Shown here: positions 1-12,747 of the stretch, in pieces | Layout of the letters: each line of letters starts with the position of its first letter | Position numbering within the stretch: the stretch's first letter is position 1 | Assembly (NCBI RefSeq): GCF_001411555.2 | Contig: NC_049905.1 | Location: forward strand, 17,090,891-17,154,890 | Direction of reading: 5' to 3' | From: Juglans regia | Lineage: Eukaryota > Streptophyta > Magnoliopsida > Fagales > Juglandaceae | DNA length: 64,000 nucleotides | Made by a program: the position numbers and the translations under genes | Notes under the pieces: model-generated | What the model was told of the DNA's origin: nothing | What the model saw: the letters and a program-made list of their open reading frames with translations, nothing else | Database searches by the model: none

Positions 1-385
1 GTCAGTGTCGGTCCTGTTCCAATCCATGGCTTTTCCACCCTGGACTGGACCAAACCGACTGAATTTAAAATTATATATATTATTTATATAATAATTGTAT
101 AATTAATTATGTAATTTTCATCTAACCTATCACCATTAAAAATATAAAATTTTAAATGTGTTATTAACAAATTAATATTCTATCAATTAACTAATTATAT
201 AGTAATTATATAAGTTAAAAATGTAATCCACATTAATAATTTACTTAATTTTAATTTAATATTTTAAATAAAAAATTTTATTAATTTATTTTTTTTTAAA
301 ATTTTAAAAAAAATTAAGTCAAACCGAACGGACATATCAGACCGTAGAGACATTCGGACCGGACGGTTTACACCCTAATCATTAC
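1..385. repeat. End of an AT-rich terminal-repeat element (hAT-like MITE type)
   Basis: The stretch ends in CGGACGGTTTACACCCTA (about 364-381) and has a very AT-rich core between GGACC/CCGAAC-rich ends. The same kind of end, in the opposite orientation, starts near 50786 (GGGGTGTAAA followed by ACCGG repeats). Short GGGTGTAAA ends with a non-coding AT-rich core fit a non-autonomous DNA transposon of hAT type. The other end is outside the window or not recognisable, so family and target duplication are unproven. Confidence 0.4.
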
Positions 386-429
386 TCAAGTTCGGTTAGG
401 TGGGCTGCTTCTGAATAAAACGACACCAC

Positions 430-1306
430 AAATAAATTCGAGACTCGATTCCGTTCTTCCTGGGTTTGGGTACAGTCGAATTCGAATCCCCCAAATCCGA
501 AACCGGTTTTGTTACTTTTCGTTTTGGGCCTCTTTGTTTGCCCCTCTATCTCTGCACTGCCGGGTGGTGGATCTCTCTCCCATTGGCATCGCCCGTGATC
601 AAGCTCTTCTCGACTTCTTCCTCAATCAATCCCCTTCTACAACTTGTACTTTTGCCCACAAAAAAAAAAAAAAAAGTAACCCGTCTACTAGCGATCTTCC
701 ATTCCGTTCCATTGGAGCCGATCTATTCCATCTTTTTTATTTTTTCTGGTAATCCCGTTGATTCGTTTATATTTTTTTATCTGGGCATTTTTAATTTGTT
801 ACGTTTTAATGACTTTTACAACCTTTATTTTTATTGGATGATTATGATCAACTCATTTGAATGTGGTCGGTGCTAGTTTTTGATTTATTATGAATACCCA
901 GATGCTGAGTTTTGGGTTTGTGATGAGTTTTGTGGATATATTTGAGGGTTTCATTTGGTTTGAATTTAGTTAGAGCGTATACCTCTTAAATCTCTTAAGC
1001 ACCTATGTGCTTATTATTTTCCTTTTTATTTTTTTAATTTTTGTTTCAGGATCCCATTAAGTTCGGTAGATCAATTGATTGTTTCCCCCGTTGTAGCTGT
1101 TCTGTTTGCTAATTGGGCCAACCTTCTGTGTCAGTGAGTGTGCAAAGAAGATATATGCAGTGGCTTTCCAGGTTTATCAAAAGTTGTAAGGAAGTTGATT
1201 GTTTGCTTCTAGCAAGTTAAGCGTTTTTCTTTTGCTTGATCTTTTGTGGGAAGCCCGTGGGTGGATTAATTATCTATATAATAACTTATTAATATTGTTT
1301 TGAGTT
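430..1306 (+). promoter_or_regulatory. 5' leader of the F-box gene with a leader intron (749-1049)
   Basis: A pyrimidine-rich leader runs up to 748, followed by a canonical intron from GTAATC at 749 to TTGTTTCAG ending at 1049. The second leader exon reaches the ATG at 1307. An uninterrupted A tract of about 15 nt lies near 660. The transcription start cannot be fixed from sequence; a position near 430-480 is a guess. Short ORFs in the leader look incidental. Confidence 0.5.
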
Positions 1307-2563
1307 ATGGAGCATCTTCCTGTTGAAGTTGTTGGAAACATACTATCCAGGCTTGGAGCCGCACGAGATGTGGTGATAGCATCTGCAACTTGTTGTAAAT
1401 GGCGAGAAGCTTACCGCAAACACCTTCACACACTCTCATTCAATTCCAACGATTGGCCTGTTTATCGAGATATGAAGACTAGCCAACTTCAAATCTTGAT
1501 AACTCAAACGATATTTCAAACCACGGGATTAAAAGGTCTATATATTCTAATGGATGGTGTTGATAAGTTCTCGGCATCCACTGTCATTGCTTGGCTCATG
1601 TATACCAGGGAAACATTGCGCCGATTGGTTTATAATGTTCAAACTACTCCAAGCATTAACATTCTTGAAATATGTGGCAGGCAAAAATTGAAAATGTTGG
1701 TCCTGGCCCATAATTCAATTACTGGTGTTGAACCTAATTTTCAAAGATTTCCTCGTTTGAAATCTCTATCTTTAAGTAATGTCAGTATTTCAGCAATGGA
1801 TCTGAGTCTTCTGCTCAGTTCCTGCCAGAAGATTGAAACTTTGAAACTTGTCAATCCAGAGATTGCAATGTCAGATGCACAAGTGACAGTTGAGCTTAGC
1901 AGTCCTACGTTAAAAAGTATTTATGTTGAAGCAGTCAGTTTGGACAAGTTTGTATTGGAGGCAGATAGCATTGAGTGTTTGCACTTGAAAGGTTGTGCCC
2001 TTGAGGTTTTTGAACTTGTCGGAAAGGGCACCTTGAAGCACTTCAAGATTGATGATGTTAGTGTGCTACATCTTGATATTGGCGAGAATTTTGAAAATCT
2101 TGAGATTGTAGATATCAGCAACTTCTCAATTTGGTGGCCGAAGTTCTACAATATTGTCTTGAGATCATCGAAACTACGAAGGCTTCGCCTTTGTGAAGTG
2201 GTGTTTGATGAAGAAGATGAGGTTGTGGATTTGGAAAGAATTGCTGTTTGTTTCCCGCAGCTGACTTACCTTTCATTGAGGTATGACTTTAGAGATAATA
2301 TCGCTCTCTCGTATCTGGAAGGGTCTTCTGACTTGGTAAATGTGACTGTCTTGGAGCTTAGTTGGATTGTAATTGATGAATTTTTCTCCTTTTGGGTGGA
2401 GGAGATGCTGAAACGATTCCCAAATCTGAAGAAGATGGTCATTCATGGGCTTATTTCAGAGGCCAGACGTGAGGATTACCAGATACTGGCAAATTTTACG
2501 ACCTTCATTGTTGAGCTCATGAGAAAATACATGCATTTAGAGGTGCGGTTTGAGTTTAAGTAG
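1307..2563 (+). CDS. F-box/LRR-repeat protein, At1g67190-like
   Basis: This is a single uninterrupted coding exon of 418 codons. Residues 1-45 form an F-box, starting MEHLPVEVVGNILSRLGAAR, with the later CCKWREAY part typical of plant F-box proteins. The rest is a run of degenerate leucine-rich repeats of the kind LKSLSLSNVSI, IETLKLVNPEI and LRRLRLCEVVF up to the C-terminus. Length and layout match the family of Arabidopsis At1g67190 (about 419 residues). Family knowledge: such proteins bind SKP1 through the F-box and recruit substrates to SCF ubiquitin ligases; this subfamily's substrate is not established. The start is the first ATG after the leader intron and begins the F-box directly. 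No frameshift or stop is seen, so the gene appears functional. The ORF near 1921-2121 on the other strand is a shadow. Confidence 0.9.
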   Translation: MEHLPVEVVGNILSRLGAARDVVIASATCCKWREAYRKHLHTLSFNSNDWPVYRDMKTSQLQILITQTIFQTTGLKGLYILMDGVDKFSASTVIAWLMYTRETLRRLVYNVQTTPSINILEICGRQKLKMLVLAHNSITGVEPNFQRFPRLKSLSLSNVSISAMDLSLLLSSCQKIETLKLVNPEIAMSDAQVTVELSSPTLKSIYVEAVSLDKFVLEADSIECLHLKGCALEVFELVGKGTLKHFKIDDVSVLHLDIGENFENLEIVDISNFSIWWPKFYNIVLRSSKLRRLRLCEVVFDEEDEVVDLERIAVCFPQLTYLSLRYDFRDNIALSYLEGSSDLVNVTVLELSWIVIDEFFSFWVEEMLKRFPNLKKMVIHGLISEARREDYQILANFTTFIVELMRKYMHLEVRFEFK

Positions 2564-3095
2564 AAATATGCAAAATGCCATTATTGGAACTCGATTTTTG
2601 GTTCAGGTCTGTTGTGTACAGGGCCTTAGGCACATATGCAGGTACATTATGCATCATATGGAGACAGGGCATTGTATTGATACATGATAATTCCAATCTC
2701 TTCTATTCAATTAATTTAGTATTTTTCAATGAAGTAATATATTTTCGATTATTTTCCTTTTCCTTAAATTTCTATGGACAACACTCTCTCTCTCTCTCTC
2801 CCCCTCCCCCTCCCCATGGTATTCTTTGCTGACTCGATCCTGTTTAATCTTTTTCATTTGTGATGTTTCTTCATGAGTTTCATTGGTATCTCTCTAAATG
2901 ATATGATTGATCATGAGGTTTTCTAATCTTCATGCAACTTAATGCTGATCTAATTATGTATTTTTCATTGAGTTATTTGTTTGACTACATAGAAAGACAG
3001 GCTATTTTTGTATCTTTAAGCTGCTCACAAAGTAACTACTTACAATTAAAAAATGTGTAAAAGGCATAGCTAGAAGTGTTGTTTTAAGGAAACTT
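2564..3095 (+). other. 3' UTR and downstream flank of the F-box gene
   Basis: The sequence after the stop is AT-rich with a (CT)n plus C-rich tract near 2784-2812. No clear AATAAA signal stands out, although several T-rich and AATGAA-like stretches lie at 2700-2760. No coding sequence is evident. Confidence 0.35.
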
Positions 3096-3307
3096 AATAA
3101 AAAGCAAGTCAAGTTTATGAGTAACAATGATAAAATAATAAAAAGTCTTTTTCTACTTCCTGACTTGTAATTAGGTTTCCGCATTTGTTTGTATACTTCC
3201 TATATACTTGGGCTATGCCTTTGTTACTTGCCTCAATAACACTTTTTTTACCTATAAAAAAATAATAATAAAAAGCAGGTCGAGTTTATGAGTAACAATG
3301 ATAGAAT
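3096..3307 (+). mobile_element. Short LINE 3'-end insertion flanked by a long (~41 bp) direct repeat
   Basis: Two near-identical direct repeats (3096-3136 and 3267-3307, offset 171, a few substitutions) flank about 130 bp. That insert contains the sequence TATACTTCCTATATACTTGG and ends in an A-rich (ATAA)n tail. The same tail-proximal motif recurs near 43040 and 55060. This fits a severely 5'-truncated LINE copy with its target-site duplication. The duplication is longer than usual. Confidence 0.55.
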
Positions 3308-3596
3308 TTGTGTTAATTTGATTGCTCCTTGGCAGAGAAATTAATCATCTGCTTATGTGCTCTAGTAAATCAGGTGGAGTCATCTTTGAGTTTGGTATCA
3401 GAATAGATGTTGTGCACTGAGGGGTGTTGTTAAAAGTCTAGACGTGCTTAATGCATGAAGTGAGAAGCTGTAAGAGTGTACTGCCCCTGATACCTAAAGC
3501 CAAGTACCACGACTAAAGTGCAGCTGAGGCGCGCTTTCTGTTCATTTTTCAATAGGCAAAAGCTAAAAATTGCATTATAAAAAATATGAATGAAAC

Positions 3597-3825
3597 CCCT
3601 AGGGGTTGGTTCAAGTGGCGAGGGCCTTGATTTTGGTGATATGCTGCTCCCTCCAGGTTTAAAGTTCGAATCCTATTGGCTGCAAATAATTTCTAGGGGC
3701 CATTGGACTGGGACAATTTTTTCTTTGAATTCCGAAGTGCACTTGTGGAAAATTCCTTGTCGAGGAGGGCCTGTGCACTCTCGGGACTAGTTGGGACTTT
3801 GTTCACATGGTGCCGATAAAAAATT
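3597..3825 (+). mobile_element. tRNA-derived SINE-like copy (Au-like)
   Basis: The left part has an A-box-like TGGTTCAAGTGG near 3606 and a B-box-like GTTCGAATCC near 3665, spaced as in a tRNA head. The remainder carries a GGACTAGTTGGGACTTTGTT segment near 3784 and a short T/A-rich end. That body resembles the plant Au SINE type from memory. It is not a functional tRNA gene because the cloverleaf is degraded. The ends are approximate. Confidence 0.55.
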
Positions 3826-3839
3826 GAGTGAACTAAACT

Positions 3840-6662
3840 AGCCAGGGCAATTGAAATGGACCATTGATATGTTTACACAAACACTTCTTATGGTGTCTTG
3901 CCATGGCAAAGATTCATTGTTTTACGTCGGCCATCAAATCTCTCAATTGCACTGTTTTTTTTTTTTTTTTTTTTTGGGGGGGTTGGTGGCGGCAGCGGCG
4001 GTGTTGCTATGTTGCAGTTCCTGAAGAGGTTTTCCTCAATTCTAAGTTGGCTGCAGCCTTGTTGAGGTCCTATGTTGCTTTAGCTCATTGGTACTTAACT
4101 CATGAGAATGGAGTGGAGAGAGTGAGGTTCTAGGTTCAGGATTTGTTGAATGCGTACATAAATCACCAAAACTCATGGCAATGGCCAAGATGACCAATCA
4201 ATTCTTAGGGCCTTGATCTTTTATGGCATGCTGAGATCAAGATTACTAGTCAGCTGCTCAGCCTCCAAAGAATTGTTGGTTGTTGGAAAACAAAAAGAAC
4301 ACTTTTACTAAAGCAGCAACTTGATATTTCATTCAAAGGTGAACATAGTTGATAATTTAGGACAACATTGTGTGGATGGTGGCTCTTAAACCCTACCAAG
4401 ACCAGCTGACAAAAATTACATGTATACCTACATGAATAGAGAAACTCTACTTTATATTTACATGTATACCTAAGATGCAAGTTTGTCTGGGAGAGTGAGA
4501 GCCACAATTGATGCTTGGACCAGGAAATAACTGAAATGAGTTTGGATTTATGATTCTTGTCTCGCTCATCTTAACTAGTAGGTGAAAACATATTTATTAA
4601 TGTGTCAAATTGTGGTGATGATGATGGTGAAAATATATTTATTAATTCTCCATACTTTCGACATGACTTGTTCGTATTCGGTGATTCGAATTTACATTCA
4701 TCCATTTACATTAGTTAAAATTTTTTATGCTCTCACCAATACAACTAGTATGCATTATTCTAAACGTTGCTTGACTAAGATACTTCTATGCTATGCCTTC
4801 ATAATTAACTTATTTTTCCCCTCATTTCCAATTTCATTTTGATAGCAACTTCTTTTGAGAAATTTATCATGTATTTTTTTCCAGGAAATTTTTATAATTC
4901 AACTTAGTGTAGTCCTATAAGTTGCTACCGAAAAGTCCAGTGTGATACCTTGCTAGAAAGTTATAGCTGTTCAGAAGATGAGTAACAATGGTGGAGCTGT
5001 TGAATCTGCCTTGACATGGTTTTTCTAAGGTAATCTGGTAGCAAAATTTAGGGGAATGCTGGCCAGTTATGATAAAGGAAAAGGTTTATTAGCTATTTTT
5101 TAAGAAAAGATTGAACCTCGAGTGCCCTTATTGATAGCTTGAAACCAAAATTGAAGTTGCAGGATTTTTGGAAGCTAAACTGCAGAAAATCTGGGTAGTA
5201 GCTGTTGTGGGGTCTAGGAACAGCAATGCTTAAGGCTTGATGAATGAGAATGGGTATATCTGAGTTTTGGAAAAATCACTGGATATATTCTGTTAGAGAT
5301 TGGACGGACAAGATCGGTTTTGGTGAATAGATAAACGGTTCTGATGAATCTGACTAAAAAAGGGTCTCAAATGTCTGAGTTTTTCATTTGTAAGAGGTCC
5401 TTAGGTACAAGACATAGTAGTTAAGAGGTATCAAATACTGAAACCAACCCCACTAAGAAACTATACTTGTTTAATACATCACCAGCAGGCAGCAGCAGCA
5501 AGCACATAACCCATCTCATGCGATGGAAAGAAGTATATTCGTGTCTTATTTTATAATAATCCGTTCTCTTCCTCAGAAAACATAGTGAAGATGCATTGCA
5601 CTATTCAAAATGGTAGGCAGGGCTTGAACATGCATTACCACACGAACACCAACTGCAAATTATGAAATTAAATATAGAAGAAAAATAATAAAATTGAGAT
5701 ACCGTTTTTTTTTTTTTTTTTTTAAGTTTGTGATGATACGAAGCACCAAATCATCCGGTGATACAATTGAAATTCTGGCAACAATAAGTAAAAAGTAACG
5801 TTACATACAGTCGTGGATGAAAAAAAGTATTAAAAAAGTATTATTTTTTATATAAGTATCGTATTTACTCAATTTTTTTAAAAAGATTATACGGTGTTTA
5901 CACACTTCATAATTACAAATATCATTTCAAGTAAAAAATAGTTACATATGGTATGCTCTTCCTAGTTTCCAATTTTGCTGCTTTCTGCAAATTGTATTCC
6001 TATCATGCTCAGCTGGCCTCTCTCCATGGAAAATAACATGACTCATCTCGCCCATTATCATTTCGATCCCATATATTAGTAGGAATTGTTGCACCACCCC
6101 GTGACTGAATTGTTGATTTTAGGCTGCTCTGAGTCAGCAACTTCACCATTTAACCAACCTAATCAAACGTGAATAATTCAGGAATGACTCAATTTCAAGG
6201 AATTGACTGATCTGCATTCATTACTAGCTGAAAATTTTGTGAGTGATTTGGATGTAGATTTGACATTTGGACTGCTTTGTCTAGATATTTACTTTTTTTT
6301 TTTTTTTTCATTCTTGACTGATCATAATTTCTCACTACCATCTGGGGTCCATTGCTAATCATTGGCCACCAAGATCTTTCTTATAGGTGAAAGGTCAACA
6401 CCATGATTTATCTTCAATCCTAGCTTCTCTTCATGGCATTTCATCTCAAATTTGCAATTTCCATTTACCTTTATTAGGAGCTGAAATGATGGCACTCTAA
6501 AAAAACTTGGATACCCAAAAGTGGGATTGATGTAAATTAATCATAAAATGCAAGTTGCTCTAGATTAAAGCAAGTGTAAAACAGGTAAACGAGTAATATT
6601 ATAAGCTTTAGTTCCTTCCTTAGAGGACAAGCAATGACTTAATCCAGTTTAATCAAAATTTA

Positions 6663-6693
<31 letters not shown>

Positions 6694-7040
6694 TCTTGGA
6701 TTTGATCCAGACCAATCACCTTTCTGCAGATAGAGTAGGGAAGGAACTCCATGGATACAGAAATCTAAGGCTCCTCAGCATATCCTTCCATAACAAGAAC
6801 ATGCTGTAAGGTTTATTGGGAACAAAAGTGGCAGCACCTAAAAACAAAAATAAAACAATTTGAACCTAATCCATGAACACTTCTCTATTTGAAACAAACA
6901 CTTTTTTTTAGGCCAATCATTCATCATAAAAAGAATAATTGGTAGGAGGCATATTACCTACAAAGGTAGTAGATGAGCACAACATAAAATATTTCCATCC
7001 AACCTATATTAATATGAGAAATAATGACTCCCATTACTTT
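3840..7040. other. Intergenic, no gene recognised
   Basis: This is AT-rich, non-coding sequence with homopolymer tracts (T/G tract near 3955-3978, T tracts near 5706 and 6295) and an (AAT)n microsatellite near 6665-6690. The short ORFs here have no recognisable domains and no supporting splice pattern. Confidence 0.5.
6665..6690. repeat. (AAT)n microsatellite
   Basis: A perfect run of the trinucleotide TAA/AAT, about nine units. Confidence 0.9.
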
Positions 7041-7044
7041 AAAT

Positions 7045-7046
<2 letters not shown>

Positions 7047-7094
<48 letters not shown>
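7047..7094. repeat. Compound (CT)n(TA)n microsatellite
   Basis: A CT run passes directly into a TA run. The same compound arrangement recurs near 7742-7784. Confidence 0.9.
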
Positions 7095-7227
7095 CATATT
7101 CCTCAATAATGCTGGCCATGGATATGTAAAATATATAACAAGTCTAGAAATAATATAGTTAATCCATCCATCTCTTTCTATTCCCTTTAATTTTTAGACA
7201 ACAACTTAGTAAGAGTTTTTAACAAAA

Positions 7228-7325
7228 ATCCAAAGGCCTGTGGTCTGATTGGTATAAACTTCAACCTAAAAAATAGAGGTTTGGAGTTCGAAACGCCCCT
7301 CTCCCGGATGTATAAAAAAAAAGAA
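7228..7325 (+). mobile_element. Short tRNA-like SINE copy
   Basis: GGCCTGTGGTCTGATTGG gives an A-box-like element and GAGTTCGAAACGCCCC a B-box-like element. They are followed by a short segment and an A-rich tail. This fits a small tRNA-derived SINE or a retroposed tRNA fragment and not a live tRNA gene. Confidence 0.45.
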
Positions 7326-7735
7326 AGAAAAGAAGATGCAATTTAAATGATCAGTAATTAATCAGGTTTCTCATGAAAGGAAACAATGTTTTAGGACATG
7401 GAAAAGAATCGAAACGAGGCCTGATGCAGAATCAGCTCGAGCATAACAAGGAAAAAGATGAAAACAGTAGTCTGCCATGAAGAGAACTGCAGCAGCTTCA
7501 GGCCAGCTCTACAGGGATGCCAAAACTTCTACAAACGGAAAGGAATAGTAATATGGCATGGTATTAGGTGATGACAGGAAATGGATGTTGACCCATCAAC
7601 AAAAGGGATAATTCCAATCAAATACATCTGATCAATAGCAAGGATTATATTATAAAAAGTGGAGGTTTTTGCTTGTGGATGATTATTCTATTGTTATGGT
7701 TGAAATGGTATGAGCAGAAGCTTCAAATAATAATA

Positions 7736-7741
<6 letters not shown>

Positions 7742-7784
<43 letters not shown>
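7742..7784. repeat. Compound (CT)n(TA)n microsatellite
   Basis: About 13 CT units are followed by about 7 TA units. Confidence 0.9.
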
Positions 7785-7785
<1 letters not shown>

Positions 7786-8254
7786 CTAGTAGTTGTCAAA
7801 AGTAAACTCAATATCCCTCTTTGGGGTGTGAAAAGATCATGAAAACATCTTTAGAGCTTTTTGCTTGCCCTTCTTTTACCATCTTTTGTGTAAGAGAACC
7901 TTGTCTCTATCTCCTATTCAATGTTGGATTTATTGTACTTTTATTTGGAAAGTTTATTTTTCTTCTGCAAGTGCTTGCAGCCCTGAAGAGCCCTGTAAAG
8001 GAACCAATCACAAAACACAGGCGGTTGGAAGAGAGAGAGAGTGGAGTAGGAGTCAGTGATTCTCGTGGGTTCCTGCCAAAGACCCCACCCTTTGTTTTGT
8101 TTCCATTTTTTTTTCACACCAAGAGGAATTAATTATCAAGTATACAGACATGTGTCACTTTTGTCCTCATACATTATGTCTATTTTCTTAAAATTAATTT
8201 TATATTTATCTAAACAATTTTAATTACATAATGTCATTCATATTTCAGCTAATA

Positions 8255-8555
8255 ATTTTTCTTTGGAGGATTGGACCATGCAAGCTACTATCAATGACAT
8301 AAAGCACAACCTCGAGAGCTTTGAAAACTGGTCTATAGTAAAAATTCATCGGACAAAGAACCGATGTGCGCACAATGTGGCGCAATGGGCAGCTTCTATG
8401 AAGGCCCTTGAAAATATTTCCCTAATCCTAATTCCACCAAGTTTACTGAATTTCCCCAGATCCACCTGTGTTACATAATTAGATTATGATGAATGCTGAA
8501 TATTTGTAATGTAGCTTTAATATCACCTTGCTTACAAAAATAAAAAATAAAAAAT
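8255..8555 (+). mobile_element. 3' remnant of a LINE with RNase H-like domain
   Basis: The reading frame around 8263-8478 gives a segment with KIHRTKNRCAHNVAQWA, the terminal part of the RNase H-like (RVT_3) domain found at the end of many plant LINE ORF2 proteins. A stop at 8476-8478 and about 80 nt of 3' UTR-like sequence lead into an A-rich (AAAAAT)n tail. The element is therefore on the plus strand and strongly 5'-truncated. It is not functional. Confidence 0.65.
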
Positions 8556-8819
8556 AATAATAATTTTTCTTTGGGAGGACCTGAGAGAGGCTGCCAAGTG
8601 CTAAGGACAAGATTTTCTGTACGGTGGGGATGAGTTTCAAAGTCTCATAAATATTTATGACCATTGGGATGATAAAGCAGCCTAAACAGACTAATCACTC
8701 AGGTTTCTTCACAGAGGAGGAAAGAAACAGATGGAGACACCCCGCATGAAAGATCAAAAGGTGAAAAAAGAGAGAGAAATATCATCTCAGAAAAAGACTG
8801 GACCCTCTTAAGGCTACTT

Positions 8820-9100
8820 AAATATACTTTGACAAGATATCTTTGATCCTTTGCTGCTCTCTCTTCCTCTCTCTCTCTCTAGCTCTCTCTCCCTCTCGCC
8901 CTTTCTATCTCTCAGCTGGCTTCTGCTGCACATAATAATTCTTCTTTGAACTTCCACAAAACTGAGGTAAAACAGAAATGAAAGATTGGGAATATTTCTC
9001 CAAGTCCTGATCTTTATTGTTTTTCTTATGGTATTTGTTTCTGCAACATGTAATTCCCTTTCAGTTCCTTCCAAATGAAAATAGTCTGAGGTGGTCTTGC
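8820..9100 (+). promoter_or_regulatory. Leader of the TGA9-like gene, CT-rich, with a probable small leader intron
   Basis: A (CT)n-rich stretch at 8857-8915 directly upstream resembles a pyrimidine-patch leader or core promoter. A donor at 8967 (GAG then GTAAAA) and an acceptor ending at 9064 (CCCTTTCAG) would remove 98 nt and leave a short second leader exon before the ATG at 9101. This is inferred from consensus only. Confidence 0.4.
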
Positions 9101-12100
9101 ATGGCGAGCCATAGAGTTGGGGAGACTGGTTTATCGGACTCAGGACCTTCAAATCACCATCTCCCTTATGCAGTTTTTCATGGATTTAATGCTCCTTCCA
9201 CAAGTTTCATGTATGATGACAATTTTCTTCATTGTTTTCCCATCAAAATCTTATTTATTAATGCAAAATCCTAAAAGGAATCCCTTCTTTTCTCGGTAAA
9301 AAATTGATTTGGCTTTGTTTGCTTCTCTGCTCATGTCTGTTTTCATGTTTAGCAATCAAGAAGGATCAGCTTTCGATTTTGGAGGGCTAGAAGAAGCAAT
9401 TGTGCTGCAAGGAGTTAAGATAAGAAATGATGAAGCTAAAGCACGTATGCTTCTCCCTCTCTATTATCTATCTATCTATCATTTCTCCTTTTGTGACGCA
9501 TGATGGCAATAACCAACTCCTAAAAGCATAGAGACTAGAAAGTGAGGTTTGAATATGTCTACAGAAGGCAGAGAGAGTAGGGGGGGTTTACCATTTCCAA
9601 TACTGTAATGATTCCTAGAGAAGAGACTGGGGTGGCGTGAGGCTGCAAACTTAGAAACCTGACCTCCCCAGCATGATTTACTGACTCCATAACTGCAGAA
9701 AAAAGAGGGGGGGATTAGGTTCCTCTACCTTTTGGAACTTTGAAGTCTTTGGACCCTTTTAATTTTGGTGATCCTCTGAAGATTTGGCTTTTGTGATTCT
9801 TGCAGCTTTATTTACAGGCAGGCCTGCAGCCACGCTGGAAATGTTCCCTTCATGGCCAATGAGATTCCAGACCACCCCAAGAGTAATAGTCTACTTTCTC
9901 CGTCTTTGACCATCTATTGTCGTATGAATTCTAGATAAACATGCTTAAAAGTTCAACCACAGCAGAACATCCCGATAGACAATTTGAACATTTCACTTTC
10001 ATGATACAGTTTTCAAATTCTCGTTTGAAAACTTGTTTTTTTAAGTTGATTATGTGTTGTTTGGGATGGATTCTTAGATACAGGCCTGTCTGCAAGTGAG
10101 TCTGTTGTGGGGACTATGCTTCTTTCTGGGCTCGATTCCCATGTGAGAAATTTATTTTTTGGTGCGTTTCTTACAACAGGGAAGTTCAAAATCAGGCGGT
10201 GAGAGTACCGATTCAGGTTCAGCAGTGAACACTCTTTCAAGCAAAGCTGAGGCCCAGTTCGAACCAGAATCTCCCATCAGTAGAAAGGCATCTAATTCCT
10301 CAGATCAGCAGGCTTTTGATCAGAAGCATCTACAGCTTCAACAGCAACAGCAACAGCAACAACAACTACACCAAGAGATGTCAAATGATATATCAAGAAC
10401 AGGACCATCGCAGAATCAATCAGCTGTCAAAGCATCCCTAGAAAAGGTTCTTAACCTTCTGCGTTTAACTGTTAATCTTGCAGTTCTCTCTTTATCCCAT
10501 ATCCCAAAACTCTGGAAAAAGTCGTACCTTTATTGTTATTATTACTGTTTTGATCTCTCTCTCTCTCTCTCTCTCTCTCTCCCCTCTCGGCGTATCTTCA
10601 TATAAAACAGCACAGATCCCAACAACTCTCAGAAAATCAAAGAAGTGCAGAGTTTCCCTGATTTCTGAATGATTTTCTGAAGAATGTCTGACATGAAGAG
10701 AGAGAGAGTACTGTGGACAGAAAAAGAAAAGAGAGAATCTTCACAGTAGTTACCACTCTTTTCTCGTTATAATATAGTGACACCCTTCATTCAACCCCTT
10801 TAACTCAAACCAAAAACTTCTTGTTTTAATCCCTGGATCTGTTTGGGAAATAGGAACCAAATCACAGCAATCTGAAAAACCTTCTTGTTTTTAGCCTTAC
10901 ATCTGTTTTGGGATTAGAACAAACCACAAAAAAACACCAAACACAAAAATGGCAGATAATGATGTCTTCTGCTATCCTTATTATGTTGATGATTACCTGC
11001 CTCAAGGCCAGTGCTCAAATCTGTATCAGAAATCAGAAATGCTTCCAAGAAATTCTGTGAGCTCTCCTATGATTTAAAGACTAAAATAACATATAAAATA
11101 TCTATTTCAGTCACTTTCCATAGTCTTGATATCATCTCTGCTCTTACAATTAATTTTCCTTAAAAAAATGATCATTTGTCATATTATATGATCTTTTCTT
11201 ATTTAATATTTTTCCATATTTTTGGTTTTTCATTGCAGAGGAATGGAGACGGTTCAACTTCTGAGAAACAACTTGATGCTAAGGTCCTCCATCAATACAA
11301 TAAAAAGTTTTTCCTTGATATTTTTTTTTTTAAATTTCAAAACTTTTATATTCCATGGCATTGAAGTTTTGAGCTGAAATCTTGAGCATTAATGCTTTCA
11401 GACATTGAGACGTTTAGCTCAAAACAGAGAAGCTGCAAGGAAAAGCCGCCTCAGGAAAAAGGTAATCATAAGTGTAACATTAACTTCACTGTACACTTCT
11501 TCTTCTTCTTCAACTTTGGGGTTCAAACGTTAGAATCTGATAACTCTCTCTCTCTCCAGGCTTACGTGCAACAGCTAGAGTCAAGTAGAATAAAGCTTAC
11601 TCAGATTGAACAAGACCTACAAAGAGCACGAGCACAGGTTCATGTATACTTGCTTTAATTAATTTGTTACAATATTAATTTACAAATAATTGAAAAATAT
11701 TCTTTTGTTTTTTTTTTAAAAAAAAGAATCAGTGTTTCAAATTATGGACAAATTAATTAATATTAAATAATCTTATTATTTTGGGTTGTCTGACTATAAT
11801 TATAGGGTGGGCTATTCTTGGCTGGTTGTGGAAATCTAAGCTCTGGTGAGTTTTCTTAAAGATACATTAATTATCTTATGATCAATGTATTTTATATTAA
11901 ATTAATGGAATATTCCAAGAAGCAATGCCCTTTGTGGTATGTATATATATAGGGAAATTCTATACACCATATTACCATCTCATTTTCATCGACCATTAAG
12001 TATGATGTGACATATTTATCACTATTAAATAATCATTTATTGTATATTTTTTTATCATCTAATGGTAATAAATGTGCCACATACTACTTAATATGATTAA

Positions 12101-12716
12101 AATAGGATGAGAGTGTAATGTATAGCATTACTCTATATATATATTTTGTAAAGAAGACACCATGTGGTGGCTAGTGATTAGGTAAAAAGGAGTGCGTGTA
12201 AAGAACACCATTTTGTTTCCCTAAATCTTTTGTCAAGCTAAAATCGTACTCAAGATTATATAGGTTTTTAGTTATTTATTTATTTTTATTGATCTTAACA
12301 GTCAAACCTAAACCAATCGATACTACAAATAGTCAACAACAATAATGTGAGAGACAAAACATATTTTCTTCTTAGGAAAATGCAAATATATACTAAAAGC
12401 TGCCGGTACTACTTTTCCAACATTTTCATGTGTGTATACATGTACATGTCTTTTGTACGTTTGTCCACATGAAAACTGTTAGATGTAAAAGATAAAAAAT
12501 AGGATAGAATAATTTTATTTAAAAATCTTTACATCACATATCATCCACGTGACATAATTTAATTTAAAAAATAAATTTGAAAAATAAAATTATAACACGT
12601 GGATGATGTATCCATGATCACTTCACAATGTAATTGTATCCTAGTACATGTTGAGTAAATATTATAAGTGGATCGAAGATGATGATCAAGGGTAACCCAT
12701 TTGCGAGAAACAATGA

Positions 12717-12747
<31 letters not shown>

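Noticed and set aside
3597..3680. tRNA gene suggested by A-box and B-box motifs
   Set aside because: The arms do not pair into a cloverleaf and a SINE body follows.
8814..9152. 112-residue minus-strand ORF
   Set aside because: It overlaps the TGA9 leader and first exon antisense, and is produced by the (CT)n tract.
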